Source: an uncultured Alphaproteobacteria bacterium (GTDB taxonomy: Bacteria > Pseudomonadota > Alphaproteobacteria > CAAHEQ01 > UBA3637). From it: a stretch of DNA of 44,978 nt. Shown in pieces: positions 7,545 through 15,927 of the stretch. The notes under the pieces are model-generated. The model made no database searches and was not told the origin of the DNA. It was given only the letters and a program-made list of their open reading frames with translations. The translations under genes and the position numbers were made by a program. The stretch lies in assembly GCA_947586835.1 (NCBI GenBank), contig CANPXT010000013.1:1-44978 (forward strand). Direction: 5' to 3'. Each line of letters starts with the position of its first letter. The first letter of the stretch is position 1.

Positions 7545-8443
7545 AATGGTATTCAAAATCCTCATTTATTTTATTGGCCGCCGCTTTATTGGCCGTTTTG
7601 GCACAACTTTCGCATGAGTTTACCCCGCTCACGCTTTTTTCCGACAAAACAACGGAAAAGCAACCTGTTCGCACCTATCCCGCACCGAAACCGATGCCGC
7701 AGGAAACATTTATTTTTCCGCAAACAATGACCGAAGCCGCACTCCCGTACATGGGCATTAACATGCATCAAATTCCGTATGTTTTCGTGGAAGAATTACC
7801 TCCCGATTGGCAGATTCGTTCCAATGAAGACAAAACGTTGTTTATGAAAATTATAACAGCACATATTTTAAGAACGAATGCACATATTTCAGCTGAAAAA
7901 ACGCGCTTACACTTTTTGGAAGAAAAATATTTCAGAAATCAACCATGGACACCGGAAGAGGAAGCTTTTTTCAATGAATTGCTGAAAAAATATGATGTTT
8001 TTTTAAGCAAAAAAAGAGAAGGACAATTACAAGAGTTAATCAATAAAGTTGATATTATTCCGCCTTCGATTGCCGTTGCGCAAGCTGCTTACTTTTCAGA
8101 CTGGGGACAAAAAAACAAAAAAGCGCTTTTCGGTGAATACGGCTGGGTGAACAATCAATATGTTCCGCTCGAATTTAAAACCATTTCCGAAGCGACCGAC
8201 AGTTTTGCCCGACAACTCAATTCGCGCTCACAGATGTTTGCTTTTCATGAAAAACGCCGCCTGATGATTCCTTTTCAAAATGACAAATATATCAGCGAAT
8301 CCATTTTAGACAGTATCGCTCTGTATATGGATTGGGATCAAGAATATATCGAAAAACTGAAAAAAACATATTTAAGCGGCTATTTTTTACAATTGGATCA
8401 CGCTCGCTTCCAAGAAAACGACGTTGAACCCCAAAAAGAGTAA
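7541..8443 (+). CDS. Bax/glucosaminidase-like membrane-anchored protein, apparent catalytic residue missing
   Basis: The 300-residue protein has an N-terminal anchor or signal (residues 7-25), a proline-rich linker, and from about 75 to 280 a domain resembling E. coli Bax and the mannosyl-glycoprotein endo-beta-N-acetylglucosaminidase fold. The core IPPSIAVAQAAYFSDWG (173-189) and LFGEYGW (196-202) match that family. The family usually has QAANESAWG here, with the glutamate thought to be catalytic; this protein has QAAYFSDWG, so F185 replaces it, with D187 nearby. It is coupled to murJ by ATGA overlap, with AAAGGAG before its start, which supports a peptidoglycan role. It may be inactive or use a different acid. 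Family assignment is fairly sure; activity is not. Confidence 0.75.
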   Translation: MKWYSKSSFILLAAALLAVLAQLSHEFTPLTLFSDKTTEKQPVRTYPAPKPMPQETFIFPQTMTEAALPYMGINMHQIPYVFVEELPPDWQIRSNEDKTLFMKIITAHILRTNAHISAEKTRLHFLEEKYFRNQPWTPEEEAFFNELLKKYDVFLSKKREGQLQELINKVDIIPPSIAVAQAAYFSDWGQKNKKALFGEYGWVNNQYVPLEFKTISEATDSFARQLNSRSQMFAFHEKRRLMIPFQNDKYISESILDSIALYMDWDQEYIEKLKKTYLSGYFLQLDHARFQENDVEPQKE

Positions 8444-8471
8444 AATCCAAACGGCATAAAGCTTTTTTCAC

Positions 8472-8500
8472 TTGACAAGCTCAATGAAAAACGATAAAAA
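8472..8500 (+). promoter_or_regulatory. Promoter of ihfB-accD
   Basis: TTGACA (8472-8477), a 17 nt spacer and TAAAAA (8495-8500), located between the glucosaminidase-like gene and ihfB. Confidence 0.65.
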
Positions 8501-8539
8501 AGAAAACAGTTTTAAACAAAAATAATGAAAGGGAAAAAA

Positions 8540-8821
8540 ATGATTAAATCAGAATTAATTATAAAAGTTGCCGAACGCACTCATTTAAGTAAAGCCGATG
8601 CCGATCGCGTCGTCACGACAGTCTTTGATGAAATTACCCGCTCTTTGGCAAAAGGAAACCGTGTTGAATTGCGCGGGTTTGGCGTTTTATCCGTTCGCAG
8701 TCGTCGCGCTCGTCAAGGCAGAAATCCCAAAACAGGCGCTTCCGTGACCGTAGATGCCAAACGCGTACCGTTCTTCAAAGCCGGTAAATCCGTCAATGAC
8801 GCTTTAAATCATAAAGGATAA
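8540..8821 (+). CDS. ihfB: Integration host factor beta subunit (HU family)
   Basis: A 93-residue nucleoid protein that bends DNA as a heterodimer with IHF-alpha. It carries the HU/IHF signature with ELRGFG and the DNA-intercalating arm GRNPKTG, and starts MIKSELI like other IHF-beta proteins. An ATG 15 nt upstream (8525) is in frame, but the AAAGGG between the two ATGs places the ribosome binding site for 8540, so I use that start. The HU family also includes HU proper; the start and the arm favour IHF-beta. It ends 5 nt before accD and is cotranscribed with it. Confidence 0.88.
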   Translation: MIKSELIIKVAERTHLSKADADRVVTTVFDEITRSLAKGNRVELRGFGVLSVRSRRARQGRNPKTGASVTVDAKRVPFFKAGKSVNDALNHKG

Positions 8822-8826
8822 CACAA

Positions 8827-9669
8827 ATGAGCTGGCTCAGTCGGCTGACTCGTCCGACCGTTAAAGTTGCGGCGGCACAAAAAGAAATTCCGAATAATTA
8901 TTGGGACAGATGTCCCGATTGCGGTGCTCTGTTGTTTCATGCCGAAATCGAAAAAGCCGACTTTGTCTGCCCGTACTGCGAACATCATTTTCGTCTGCCG
9001 GTTTTAAAGCGTATGGATATGTTGTTTGACAAGCAGGAATACACGCTTATTCAATTACCGAAAGTTAAAGAAGATCCGCTCAAATTCGCTGATTTGGAAA
9101 AATATACCGATCGGCTCAAAAAAGCACGCAAAAAAACAAAACAGGAAGATGCCATTATTGTAGCTCACGGTTTTATCGGCAAACATCCGGTCGTTGTCGG
9201 CGTGTTTGATTTTTCCTTTATGGGCGGCTCCATGGGAACAGCTGTCGGAGAAGCCATTGTTACGGCGGCTCAATTGGCTCTGTTGCAAGAAGCGGCTCTG
9301 ATTTTGGTTCCGGCTTCGGGCGGCGCGCGTATGCAGGAAGGAATGCTCTCTTTAATGCAAATGGCTCGCACAACCATTGCCGTCAAAAAGCTGAAAGCCA
9401 AGCGTTTACCTTATATTACCGTTTTATCCGATCCTACCATGGGCGGGGTCACGGCTTCATTTGCCATGTTAGGCGATATTGCACTGGCAGAACCCGGTGC
9501 CGCCGTCGGCTTTGCGGGCAAACGCGTGATTGAACAAATTGTGCGTGAAAAATTACCGGCAAACTTTCAGCAATCAAGTTATTTATTGGAACACGGCATG
9601 ATTGATCAGGTTGTGCATCGCAAAGATTTACGTTCCGTTATTATCAATATTTTAGATTTATTACTTTAA
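8827..9669 (+). CDS. accD: Acetyl-CoA carboxylase carboxyltransferase subunit beta
   Basis: This subunit, with AccA, transfers the carboxyl group from carboxybiotin to acetyl-CoA to make malonyl-CoA, the first step of fatty acid synthesis. The 280 residues start with a zinc ribbon (C29, C32, C48, C51) followed by a crotonase-like carboxyltransferase domain with PASGGARMQEG and the LSDPTMGGVTASFA motif. Length and motifs are normal. The AAAGGA ribosome binding site lies inside the end of ihfB. Its substrate chain links it to fabD, fabG and the biotin ligase gene at 29824. Confidence 0.96.
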   Translation: MSWLSRLTRPTVKVAAAQKEIPNNYWDRCPDCGALLFHAEIEKADFVCPYCEHHFRLPVLKRMDMLFDKQEYTLIQLPKVKEDPLKFADLEKYTDRLKKARKKTKQEDAIIVAHGFIGKHPVVVGVFDFSFMGGSMGTAVGEAIVTAAQLALLQEAALILVPASGGARMQEGMLSLMQMARTTIAVKKLKAKRLPYITVLSDPTMGGVTASFAMLGDIALAEPGAAVGFAGKRVIEQIVREKLPANFQQSSYLLEHGMIDQVVHRKDLRSVIINILDLLL

Positions 9670-9723
9670 GAAGCGCTTGAAATTTCTTTTTCCCCGCCTA
9701 AATAAATAAAAAGGGAGGGAACC

Positions 9724-10743
9724 ATGAAAAATGTGCTGTTTTTTGATACAGATTCAATTTTAAAACATTTTATTCAAAAAAAATCAGATTTAAATTATAA
9801 TCCGGTCTTGTTTGACGAAAGTTTAAATGCCGTTCATAAGCGACTGATTGATCCTTATTTGAATGCCGAAATCATTTCAGTATTTGTCCACTCGGAAAGT
9901 CTTGATACAAACCGACTGGATCTTTTTCCTAATCTTAAATTCATTGCCACACGTTCGACGGGCTATAATCACATTGATTTAGAATATTGCAAAAAGCGAG
10001 GAATTGTTGTTTCAAATGTTCCGCGATATGGCGAATCGACCGTTGCGGAATTTGCTTTCGGATTAATCTTGGCGCTTTCTCGAAAAATTATTGCGGGACG
10101 TAACGCCATGGCGCATAATCATATTGAAATTGAAAAATACATCGGCTTTGATTTAGAGGGAAAAACCATCGGTGTTATCGGAACCGGATCCATCGGTCGA
10201 CATGTAATTCAAATTGCACGCGGATTTAATATGCGCATTTTGGCGTATGATTTATTTCAAAATCCGAATTTAAAAGAATATTACGTTGAGAATTTAAATG
10301 ATATTTATCGGCAGGCGGATATTATAACACTGCATATTCCCTCAACACCGCAAAATTTTCATTTATTGAATGAGCAGGCATTTCGGCAAATGAAAAAAGG
10401 CGTGATTATCATTAACACGGCGCGCGGTGATTTAATTGATACGCAGGCGCTTTACGGAGCCATTCGTCAAGGAATTGTCGGCGGTGCTGGATTAGATGTT
10501 CTTGAAAATGAAGACTTTCTGCTTCATGATGAAGCAGCAGTGGCACATCGAACCAATGATTTTGATTTTTTGCTCGATTCGGCAATGAATTTAAAATTAT
10601 TGCAATTTCAAAACGTGATTGCCACACCGCATATTGCTTTTAATTCCATAGATGCCATCAATCGCATTAATCAAACAACACTTTCAAACATTCAAAGTTT
10701 TTTAAGCGGACAAATTCAAAATAATGTGATGAACAAAGCGTAA
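9724..10743 (+). CDS. D-2-hydroxyacid dehydrogenase (D-lactate dehydrogenase-like)
   Basis: A 339-residue NAD-dependent dehydrogenase. The Rossmann motif GVIGTGSIGRHV is near residues 154-165, RSTGYNHIDL near 78-87, the substrate-binding arginine in INTARGDLID and the catalytic histidine in ATPHIAFNS. The pattern fits D-lactate dehydrogenases (pyruvate to D-lactate) better than phosphoglycerate dehydrogenase, since no C-terminal regulatory domain is present. A strong GGGAGGGA ribosome binding site precedes the ATG. It stands alone between accD and the exported-protein pair. The exact substrate is inferred. Confidence 0.9.
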   Translation: MKNVLFFDTDSILKHFIQKKSDLNYNPVLFDESLNAVHKRLIDPYLNAEIISVFVHSESLDTNRLDLFPNLKFIATRSTGYNHIDLEYCKKRGIVVSNVPRYGESTVAEFAFGLILALSRKIIAGRNAMAHNHIEIEKYIGFDLEGKTIGVIGTGSIGRHVIQIARGFNMRILAYDLFQNPNLKEYYVENLNDIYRQADIITLHIPSTPQNFHLLNEQAFRQMKKGVIIINTARGDLIDTQALYGAIRQGIVGGAGLDVLENEDFLLHDEAAVAHRTNDFDFLLDSAMNLKLLQFQNVIATPHIAFNSIDAINRINQTTLSNIQSFLSGQIQNNVMNKA

Positions 10744-10760
10744 AAATTAAATTTTTTTAC

Positions 10761-10789
10761 TTGCATTCGGTAACAATCTGATATACCAT
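10761..10789 (+). promoter_or_regulatory. Candidate promoter of the 10816-12707 gene pair
   Basis: TTGCAT (10761-10766), a 17 nt spacer and TACCAT (10784-10789). The -10 is weak; TATACC with a 15 nt spacer is an alternative. Confidence 0.4.
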
Positions 10790-10790
10790 A

Positions 10791-10810
10791 ACCTCATGGA
10801 AAAATGAGGT
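10791..10810 (+). promoter_or_regulatory. Hairpin that would sequester a ribosome binding site
   Basis: ACCTCAT (10791-10797) and ATGAGGT (10804-10810) are perfect inverted repeats around a 6 nt loop. The right arm contains GAGGT, the likely ribosome binding site of the next gene, so folding would hide it. If transcription starts at about 10796, as the promoter spacing suggests, only part of the left arm would be in the RNA. Confidence 0.45.
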
Positions 10811-10815
10811 ATGAT

Positions 10816-11286
10816 ATGATGTATTTAAAGAAAATTTTACGGTTTAGTTTATGTTGTGTTGCTTTTACCGCACAAGCCGAAACGATTGACGGTTGGAATA
10901 TTAAAGCACAAGCCCCTCAAATTCACGAAAAATTTTTTGAAACCGTTGAAATGGAAACTTATACGGGAGATACCGTTTTAAAAGAAATTTTATATGAGCC
11001 GACAAAAGAATCTTTATATGTTACCGTTCATTTAAACATTAATCGCAATTCAAACGAAGGAGAATTTTTCGATTCGTCTCTTCTCACGCTGAAAACACCG
11101 CAAAAAACTTATACGCGTTTACCCCGCGAAAAAGATTTTCTGCATAATTATAACATTTCCTCATTTCCCTATTTAAAAGTGAAAAAAGGAACCCATAACG
11201 GAACGTTATTGTTTGAAATTCCCAAAGCCGAAAATCAAGATTTAACTGTATATTATAAAGAAACGAAATTAGATACTGTTCAGTAA
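10816..11286 (+). CDS. Exported protein of unknown function, partner of the propeller protein
   Basis: Not recognised. The protein has a short signal peptide (LKKILRFSLCCVAFTAQAE) followed by about 135 residues of beta-rich sequence, so it should be periplasmic. The start is uncertain: ATGs at 10804, 10816 and 10819 are in frame. GAGGT at 10806-10810 can serve 10816 (5 nt away) or 10819 (8 nt away), and nothing upstream serves 10804. Its stop codon overlaps the ATG of the next gene as TAATG, so the two are translationally coupled and probably act together. Confidence 0.7.
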   Translation: MMYLKKILRFSLCCVAFTAQAETIDGWNIKAQAPQIHEKFFETVEMETYTGDTVLKEILYEPTKESLYVTVHLNINRNSNEGEFFDSSLLTLKTPQKTYTRLPREKDFLHNYNISSFPYLKVKKGTHNGTLLFEIPKAENQDLTVYYKETKLDTVQ

Positions 11287-12707
11287 TGCGCTCTGTTCGA
11301 TTACTTAAAATATTAATTATTTTATTGGCCCTGGCGTTAGGCGGAGCCGCTCATTTTGACTTATTAAACAAACATTGCAGAGGTTTTTACTTTTTAGGAT
11401 TTTCAACTTATAACATTTTATTTAATAACGAAGCGTTGATACCGCCCTTTCAAGAAGATATAAATACATATTCTCTTATTTCTCTGAATACGCTTTTACC
11501 GAATACGCTTGAAAGTGATCATATGAAAAAAAACTATCAGCTCGATTCCATCAAACCACATGATTATATTGTTTTTTTCGTTGGATTAAAAGCTTATAAA
11601 ATTAATTTTTTCGATAAAAAAAACATGCCGAGTTATCACATTTCGACCACCCCTGATGTGACGCCCGGTTATTACTTCTTAACGCCTTTTAAGGGCAAAA
11701 ACTGCTCTAAAAGTTATGCCTATATCGTTGATGAAAAAGGCTCTCTTCGCTACTATCGTCGCAACCAGCAGAATAATCGATGCATTTCGGATTTTAAAAA
11801 AACCGTTACAACCGATCACAAAATCAGATTTACTTTCATGGAACAAGAAAAACCGGTACCGCCTACTCTTTATCTTTCAGGGCATTTACTGGTATTGGAT
11901 GAAAAGTTTCAGCCATTAAAAAAGCTTTATTTAAAACCCTACGGCACTCACGGAAAACTTCAAACGGAAAATCACGAATCGCTTTACTTCAACGATCATC
12001 ATTATATTTTATCCGGCTATTGGGAAACCGAAATTTATGATCCCGAAACGGATAATCCGATTTTTGTTGCAGCGCCTGTTGTTCAGGAAATTAAAAATAA
12101 CAAAGTTGTCTTTGAATTTAACGGAGCGGATCATCCCGAATTTTTAAAAACAAGCATTTTTAAAAGACCCAAATCAGGTTATTGGGATTATCTGCACTAC
12201 AACAGCATTGCCATTGATCCGACAGACGGTAATTGGATTTTATCTTTTGCCGCTCAGTCTTCTTTGGTCAAAATTGATAAAAAACGGAGGAAAGTATCTT
12301 GGATTATGAGTGGAAAGGCAAATATGTTTGACTTTGAAAAACCGGAAAACTATTTTTCTTTTCAGCATAAACCCGTTTTTCTTAATAAAAACACACTTTT
12401 ATTATTTGACAACAACTTTTATCGAAACGATTTTGAACCAAAAGTCGACAAGCCTTACAGCCGATTATGCTCTTTTACTTTCGATGAGAAAAATTATAAA
12501 ATTTCAAATTATCGGGAAATTCCGGTTAATCTCTCCGCGTCTATGGGTAATGTATCTCGTACGGAAAACGGTACATATGTTTATTCGGGCGGCAGCAACT
12601 CGTTTAATTCCTGTGTTGAAATAACACCGGATAATAAAATTTTATATCAGCTTTCTTTATCTGATACTTCAACATATCGATGTTATAAATATAAATCGGT
12701 ATTTTAA
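11286..12707 (+). CDS. Arylsulfotransferase-like beta-propeller protein, putative sulfate-binding arginine absent
   Basis: The 473-residue protein has an N-terminal membrane anchor or signal (5-23) and then a propeller resembling the ASST (aryl-sulfate sulfotransferase) family: TPGYYFL, ENHESLYFNDHHYILSG, DYLHYNSIAIDPTDGNWILS, KVSWIMSGKANMFDF and FSFQHKPVF...LLLFDNN. Histidines at H230, H304 and H361 fall where the family has conserved ones. The family motif near SSRHQSAIVKI reads SFAAQSSLVKI here, so the arginine that contacts sulfate in characterised enzymes is A322. The protein may therefore not transfer sulfate. It is coupled to the unknown 10816 gene and convergent with glycosyltransferase genes. 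Confidence 0.75.
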   Translation: MRSVRLLKILIILLALALGGAAHFDLLNKHCRGFYFLGFSTYNILFNNEALIPPFQEDINTYSLISLNTLLPNTLESDHMKKNYQLDSIKPHDYIVFFVGLKAYKINFFDKKNMPSYHISTTPDVTPGYYFLTPFKGKNCSKSYAYIVDEKGSLRYYRRNQQNNRCISDFKKTVTTDHKIRFTFMEQEKPVPPTLYLSGHLLVLDEKFQPLKKLYLKPYGTHGKLQTENHESLYFNDHHYILSGYWETEIYDPETDNPIFVAAPVVQEIKNNKVVFEFNGADHPEFLKTSIFKRPKSGYWDYLHYNSIAIDPTDGNWILSFAAQSSLVKIDKKRRKVSWIMSGKANMFDFEKPENYFSFQHKPVFLNKNTLLLFDNNFYRNDFEPKVDKPYSRLCSFTFDEKNYKISNYREIPVNLSASMGNVSRTENGTYVYSGGSNSFNSCVEITPDNKILYQLSLSDTSTYRCYKYKSVF

Positions 12708-12713
12708 AAACCC

Positions 12714-13751
12714 TTAACCGATACGCATATTTTCTTTATGTAATTTCTTTCTTCGAATCGGATCAATAACACGCAGCTGCGTATGATCAATAATTTTGCC
12801 TCTTTGCACGCTGAAAAAAGTGCATTTTGAATTATTTTGCTTTTGATAAGCGTTATTCAAAACTTGAACAGCCATTTCCGCCATACGCGGATTGTTATAT
12901 TTTTTAGCATAATAAAAAACAATGGATTTATAAATGTTACACGCTTTTCGAAGATCGGGAAGCGATAATTTTTCATCCGTTACAAAGCGCTTTAACAATA
13001 AAGCATTTTCATCGCTTAATTTTAAATCTTTTTTCCAAAATTTAACGCGCACGTTCCATACATCTGCTGTTAACTGCTCCTCCTTTTGATGAGAAGTGTT
13101 ATTTTTATATGAACGATAGCTTACCAAAGTACGCGGAATATTCATAAAATCTGTTTTATCCATTAAATCCATAAACAATTTAAAATCGTCACATATGACG
13201 GAATGATCATAGCGAATCATTGTTTCCGCCAGAACGGAACGACGCATTATCACGGTCGAATGCCCGAACGGTGAACAGACAAATAACGTATAAGCTCTTA
13301 AATATTCGGGCGATCCGAATTTATTTAGCACCGTATCTTTTTTGTCAGATGAAATTTCTCTGTATTGCGCTCCCATGACACCGATATTCGGATATTTTTG
13401 CATATATTTCACTTGAACAGCCAACCGTTCCGGATAAGAAATATCATCACTATCCTGTACGGCAATATATTGTCCCGTTGATAAATGAAAGCCGACATTG
13501 CGTGCAAATGAAGCACCCCGATTGACCGATAAACGTTGAAATTGAATGCGCGAATCGTGATAGGATCGCACAATCGGCTCCACGGATTTTTCCGAGCAAT
13601 CATCAATAATAATCAGCTCAAATTTTTTATATGTTTGCGCTAAAATACTTTCAATCGATTCTCGTAAATACTCCTCTTTCGTGTTATAAACCGGCATAAT
13701 CACGGAAACTAGCGGTAATTGTGAATGTTTGCGAACAGATGATTGAACCAT
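12714..13751 (-). CDS. Family 2 glycosyltransferase
   Basis: A 345-residue GT-A fold enzyme that would transfer a sugar from a nucleotide-sugar donor to a surface glycan. The N-terminal domain shows SVIMPVYN, IIIDDCS, NRGASFARNVGF and the metal-binding QDSDD. The C-terminal 120 residues are basic and specific to this protein. There is no membrane segment, so it should act at the cytoplasmic face. It has its own near-consensus promoter (13782-13810) and a GGGAGG site, although it follows a second glycosyltransferase on the same strand. Donor and acceptor are unknown. Confidence 0.93.
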   Translation of the reverse strand: MVQSSVRKHSQLPLVSVIMPVYNTKEEYLRESIESILAQTYKKFELIIIDDCSEKSVEPIVRSYHDSRIQFQRLSVNRGASFARNVGFHLSTGQYIAVQDSDDISYPERLAVQVKYMQKYPNIGVMGAQYREISSDKKDTVLNKFGSPEYLRAYTLFVCSPFGHSTVIMRRSVLAETMIRYDHSVICDDFKLFMDLMDKTDFMNIPRTLVSYRSYKNNTSHQKEEQLTADVWNVRVKFWKKDLKLSDENALLLKRFVTDEKLSLPDLRKACNIYKSIVFYYAKKYNNPRMAEMAVQVLNNAYQKQNNSKCTFFSVQRGKIIDHTQLRVIDPIRRKKLHKENMRIG

Positions 13752-13781
13752 AATAATACCTCCCTGTTTCTTGGCAAGGTA

Positions 13782-13810
13782 TTTATATCACAAAAAAAAC
13801 AATCTGTCAA
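13782..13810 (-). promoter_or_regulatory. Promoter of the 12714-13751 glycosyltransferase
   Basis: On the minus strand TTGACA (13805-13810), a 17 nt spacer and TATAAA (13782-13787). The -35 overlaps the last codon and stop of the upstream glycosyltransferase gene. Confidence 0.8.
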
Positions 13811-14712
13811 CTTTTTTCTTCAGTATATAAAACAATTCCAAATATTTTAATCAATTTACGATTCCGTCGTACATGAACGGTAACCAGCCAATGTCTTATG
13901 AATTTCAATATATTTTTAATATACCGTGCATCAAAGCGTCGACGAAGTTGCGGACAAACCAGTTTACGCGCTTTGATATACGCATTCAGCGGAAGAAACT
14001 CTCTGTGAAGAATTTTTCGAACCTGTTTCTGCGAAATTTTAATGTTGAACCGATTAAAATTTTTATATTGTATATCATATATTTCTTCCAGTACCTTTTG
14101 CCTGTTCGACGAGATACCCCCTTCCCGAAAAACAGAAAGAATTTTATTTAAAAACACTAATTTATAACCGCTTAACAATATTTTGTGAATAAAATGATAA
14201 TCGGCAGCAATTTTATATGTTTCATCAAACCCGCCGACAGCTTTCATCAAATCAAGCTTACAAAATGTTGATTGATGGCAAACCGATATGGTATATAACA
14301 AATTTTCTATTTTTGAATGAGCCGAAATTAATTTCTTATCCGGAAAGAAATATGTACAATCCCCGATAACCATATCGGCATTAGTTTTTTCAAACGTCTC
14401 GACAACCGATGAAATTACCGTTGAATCCGTATAGTAGTCATCTGAATTTAAAAAGGCAATAATATCACCCGTTGCATGGGCAATTCCTTTATTCATGGCA
14501 TTATAAATACCCGTATCCGGTTCGGAATAATACGTCAGTTTCAATTTATTTAACAATTCGATTGTTCCATCGCTGGAAGCCCCGTCAATAATGATATGCT
14601 CAATTTCCGGATAATCTTGTACGCGAATGCTTTCCACGCATGTTTCAAACATATTCATACGTTTGTTTTGAATTAAATTCATCACAACCGTTATGATTGT
14701 TACTTTTAACAT
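13807..14712 (-). CDS. Family 2 glycosyltransferase (WcaA-like)
   Basis: A 301-residue glycosyltransferase with TIITVVMN at the start, IIIDGASSDGT, SEPDTGIYNAMNKGI and the metal-binding LNSDD. The pattern SEPDxGIYxAMNKGI is typical of enzymes building extracellular or lipopolysaccharide sugars. The C-terminal 100 residues are very basic, which suggests contact with the membrane surface. It begins 23 nt after hemY ends and has a GGAG ribosome binding site, so read-through from the hemY transcript is likely. Sugar specificity is unknown. Confidence 0.92.
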   Translation of the reverse strand: MLKVTIITVVMNLIQNKRMNMFETCVESIRVQDYPEIEHIIIDGASSDGTIELLNKLKLTYYSEPDTGIYNAMNKGIAHATGDIIAFLNSDDYYTDSTVISSVVETFEKTNADMVIGDCTYFFPDKKLISAHSKIENLLYTISVCHQSTFCKLDLMKAVGGFDETYKIAADYHFIHKILLSGYKLVFLNKILSVFREGGISSNRQKVLEEIYDIQYKNFNRFNIKISQKQVRKILHREFLPLNAYIKARKLVCPQLRRRFDARYIKNILKFIRHWLVTVHVRRNRKLIKIFGIVLYTEEKS

Positions 14713-14735
14713 TCATTCTCCTCAATGCAAGACAA

Positions 14736-15926
14736 TTATCCGTAAATAATATGATGGTATGAATTACAATGCGGACAAACAATGTTCCATTCCGATGTTC
14801 GTTGCTGACAATCGGCACAAAGCCACCCAGCCGTGTCTTCCGCCTCAGCCATCTTGCTTTCCCACTCACGGGCTTCTTCTTCATGATGCCACCCTTCCCG
14901 AATTACTTTTGCCATCAAACAGGCAATGGTTTTCGTGAGCGGATAAGTTGCCAAATATACTTGAATTGTTTCTTTGGCATCACGCCATAATTCCAATCGA
15001 ACGGTGGTATCGGCTAAAACTGATAAGGCTTGCCGACTCGTCGGATTATCGGAAGTAAGCTTTTTCACGGCTTTAACCTGCTTGGCTGCCGGCTCATTTT
15101 TATATAACGCCATATAGGCTTCATATATTTCTTTTGCAGGCGTTAATTGCCATGCTTTTATTAAAATATCCGCTGCCTTTTGTGTTGTTTTTTGCATCGC
15201 TGCCGCCTGAACGGCAAAAGTAACATTATTCGGATTCAAACGAAAAGCTTCCATCGGCTGATTTTGTTTCATTAACAAATCTGCTTTTCGAGTGATATAC
15301 GTTTCTTTATTGACAAACTCGTTCTTTTTCAGCTGTTCCAAATAGTTTAAAGCATTTTCCCACTCATTTTTTTGCAAAGATAAGCGGTATAACCCTTCAA
15401 CAACCCATTTTACCGTGTTATCATTTTCGAAAGCTGCCGTTAAAGCCTTTTCCTGCGCCTTCTCATCACCTTTTTTTAAGGCAATTAAATATAATCCTCG
15501 CCAGCCGGACAAACGAAACTCTTCCTGTTTGGTTAACGCTTCAAAAACTTCTTTATCAGGTGCCAAAACGGCTTCAACAATCCACGACTTTACATCTTTT
15601 TTCTCAAAAACGCTTTTTTTATGTTTTAATAAAAAGCGCGCCTCATTTTCATCATTATTCAACACATAACTCAGCACGTTGATTAAATAATTCTCCCGCT
15701 TGATATAACGCGCCGTGCTCATTTTTTGTTGCATAATGCCTAACCATACCAATGGTTTTTTCATTAAATGCAATAAATAAAACACCAGCAAAATCAAACA
15801 GACAAAAAAGACGGTTGAAACGGTTGCTTCATAGCCGAAACCACTCACGGTTATCATCCAATTATCATGCACAATCAAAAAGCCGATCACAAAAAGCGAA
15901 AGCAAAAAAACAATCAATTTTAACAT
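14736..15926 (-). CDS. hemY: HemY-type inner-membrane TPR protein with C-terminal zinc ribbon
   Basis: This is the TPR protein HemY linked to haem biosynthesis in proteobacteria, not the protoporphyrinogen oxidase of the same name. Two N-terminal membrane segments (about 5-20 and 35-55) are followed by TPR-like helices, and the last 30 residues form a zinc ribbon (WLCADC...CPHC) similar to that of LapB. The start at 15924-15926 has AAGGA 7 nt upstream and lies 1 nt after the preceding stop codon; a longer frame begins 21 nt earlier inside that gene. The neighbouring Mic60-like gene is the standard alphaproteobacterial arrangement. Confidence 0.85.
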   Translation of the reverse strand: MLKLIVFLLSLFVIGFLIVHDNWMITVSGFGYEATVSTVFFVCLILLVFYLLHLMKKPLVWLGIMQQKMSTARYIKRENYLINVLSYVLNNDENEARFLLKHKKSVFEKKDVKSWIVEAVLAPDKEVFEALTKQEEFRLSGWRGLYLIALKKGDEKAQEKALTAAFENDNTVKWVVEGLYRLSLQKNEWENALNYLEQLKKNEFVNKETYITRKADLLMKQNQPMEAFRLNPNNVTFAVQAAAMQKTTQKAADILIKAWQLTPAKEIYEAYMALYKNEPAAKQVKAVKKLTSDNPTSRQALSVLADTTVRLELWRDAKETIQVYLATYPLTKTIACLMAKVIREGWHHEEEAREWESKMAEAEDTAGWLCADCQQRTSEWNIVCPHCNSYHHIIYG

Positions 15927-15927
15927 T

